Origin: a bacterium
Lineage (GTDB): Bacteria; SZUA-79; Acidulodesulfobacterales; Acidulodesulfobacteraceae
Assembly (NCBI GenBank): GCA_021794335.1
Contig: JAJYQZ010000129.1
Coordinates: 1 to 5,670 of the forward strand
Length of the DNA: 5,670 bases
Direction of reading: 5' to 3'
The translations under genes and the position numbers were made by a program. Under the pieces are notes generated by a model, which saw only the letters and a program-made list of their open reading frames with translations, did not search any database and had not been told where the DNA came from. Positions 5,278 to 5,670 of this stretch are shown here, piece by piece; position 1 is the first letter of the stretch; each line of letters opens with the position of its first letter.

Positions 5278-5305
5278 ATTATATTACCTATTTTGTTAAT
5301 GTCAA
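5278..5305 (-). promoter_or_regulatory. Distal consensus sigma-70 promoter of the cytochrome-porin
   Basis: Minus-strand -35 TTGACA (5305-5300) and -10 TATAAT (5283-5278) are both exact consensus, with a 16-base spacer. An A-rich run AGAAAAAAAGG (5319-5309) sits directly upstream of the -35 like an UP element. Transcription would begin near 5271, giving a leader of about 370 bases to the cytochrome-porin. The mobile-element insertion ends 14 bp beyond the -35. Confidence 0.72.
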
Positions 5306-5350
5306 TATCCTTTTTTTCTCCCAAATCCCGATTTAGAAATTTATTTTCTG

Positions 5351-5370
5351 GATTCCCGCTTTCGCGGGAA
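5351..5370. repeat. dRS3-like hairpin, left arm of mobile-element copy B
   Basis: ATTCCCGC-TTTC-GCGGGAAT (5352-5371) forms an 8-bp stem. It fits the ATTCCC-N8-GGGAAT pattern described as dRS3 in Neisseria, although widespread look-alikes occur in many proteobacteria and common descent is not implied. Confidence 0.7.
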
Positions 5371-5442
5371 TGACAATACAGTGATTTAAAATTTTACCTA
5401 TTGGATGTCCCAACCCCTTCAGCGGTAATCCATATAAATGTC

Positions 5443-5462
5443 ATTCCCGCGAAAGCGGGAAT
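5443..5462. repeat. dRS3-like hairpin, right arm of mobile-element copy B
   Basis: ATTCCCGC-GAAA-GCGGGAAT is the reverse complement of the left-arm hairpin. As RNA on the plus strand it would carry a stable GAAA tetraloop. Transcripts of tusA read the left-arm copy in the same GAAA form, so both strands can present this structure. Confidence 0.7.
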
Positions 5463-5544
5463 CCAGTATTATTTAGCATTAGAACTTATAAATATTTTCT
5501 AAATCGGGATTTGGGTTTCTCTTTCTTCTTTGTCGGGCTCGGGT

Positions 5545-5670
5545 CTATTTTCTCACATAAACTATGTACTCGGGAAGGCTTATTTCGTAAGACAGGAATT
5601 CGTGGTTAGTTTTTTTGCAGTAGCTTTTTAAATCCTCGACGATACCCTCGTCCGAAGCCACGACCTTCAG
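5545..5670 (-). CDS. tusA: TusA/SirA-family sulfur carrier, C-terminal part (runs off the right edge)
   Basis: The last 41 codons are present and open at the window edge. They match the second half of the TusA fold: LKVVASDEGIVEDL (third strand and the start of helix 2), then SYCKKTNHEFLSYE and the final strand YIVYVRK before TAG. The family is about 75-80 residues with a catalytic CPxP cysteine near the N-terminus, which is outside the window and cannot be checked. TusA proteins carry persulfide sulfur for tRNA thiolation, or in sulfur-metabolising bacteria for the Dsr and sHdr pathways. No terminator with a T-tract follows directly; the mobile-element hairpins begin 30 bases after the stop. 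Confidence 0.75.
   Translation of the reverse strand: MKVVASDEGIVEDLKSYCKKTNHEFLSYEISLPEYIVYVRK

Larger units (their letters stand above)
5320..5515. mobile_element. MITE-like non-coding element, copy B, with perfect terminal repeats and TTTCT target duplication
   Basis: The two ends are perfect 20-bp inverted repeats, CCCAAATCCCGATTTAGAAA (5320-5339) and its complement (5496-5515). They are flanked by the direct repeat TTTCT (5315-5319 and 5516-5520). Inside, a second perfect 28-bp inverted pair (5348-5375 and 5439-5466) contains in each arm a small hairpin ATTCCCGC/GCGGGAAT with a tetraloop. No open reading frame is present in the 196 bp. Size, terminal repeats, target duplication and a second copy in the window meet the definition of a miniature inverted-repeat transposable element. 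The left arm has lost about 20 bases relative to the right arm. It separates tusA from the cytochrome-porin promoters. Confidence 0.9.

Noticed and set aside
5320..5515. CRISPR array or phage attachment site
   Set aside because: The repeats are inverted rather than direct, there are no spacers, and no integrase gene is in the window. A MITE explains all the features.

Overview
The window is low-GC DNA from a Gram-negative bacterium. An exported outer-membrane beta-barrel cytochrome, a periplasm-sensing histidine kinase and a TusA-type sulfur carrier fit a sulfur- or iron-metabolising proteobacterium. An acidophilic deltaproteobacterium-like lineage (Sva0485 / Ca. Acidulodesulfobacterales type) is my best guess, but nothing in the window proves it. 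Every gene I accept is on the minus strand, so the window reads biologically from right to left.

Right end (5545-5670): the C-terminal half of a TusA/SirA-family sulfur carrier. Next (5320-5515) is a 196-bp non-coding mobile element with perfect 20-bp terminal inverted repeats, a 5-bp target duplication (TTTCT) and internal ATTCCCGC/GCGGGAAT hairpins. It lies 14 bp upstream of a near-perfect sigma-70 promoter. A second promoter, an 11+11 bp palindrome and a long, probably folded leader follow. They precede a single-heme cytochrome c/porin fusion of the Cyc2/Cyt572 type (3435-4898), which ends in a strong intrinsic terminator.

Middle (2767-3280): a promoter drives a two-gene cassette. DUF4160 is broken by a single-base deletion, and DUF2442 is intact and overlaps its end. 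Then comes an LsrF-like class I aldolase/thiolase (1819-2601) with no other lsr genes visible.

Left end: a second copy of the mobile element (1590-1805, target duplication TATAT) lies 8 bp past the aldolase stop. It is followed by a complete membrane histidine kinase (26-1447). The kinase stop overlaps the start of a response regulator by ATGA; only the first nine regulator residues (MKKILLIDD) are in the window.

The units look independent rather than one pathway: a two-component system, a metabolic aldolase, a decayed small-gene cassette, and a cytochrome-porin next to a sulfur-carrier gene. The most notable signals are the two mobile-element copies with intact target duplications, the frameshift in DUF4160, and the elaborate upstream region of the cytochrome-porin.
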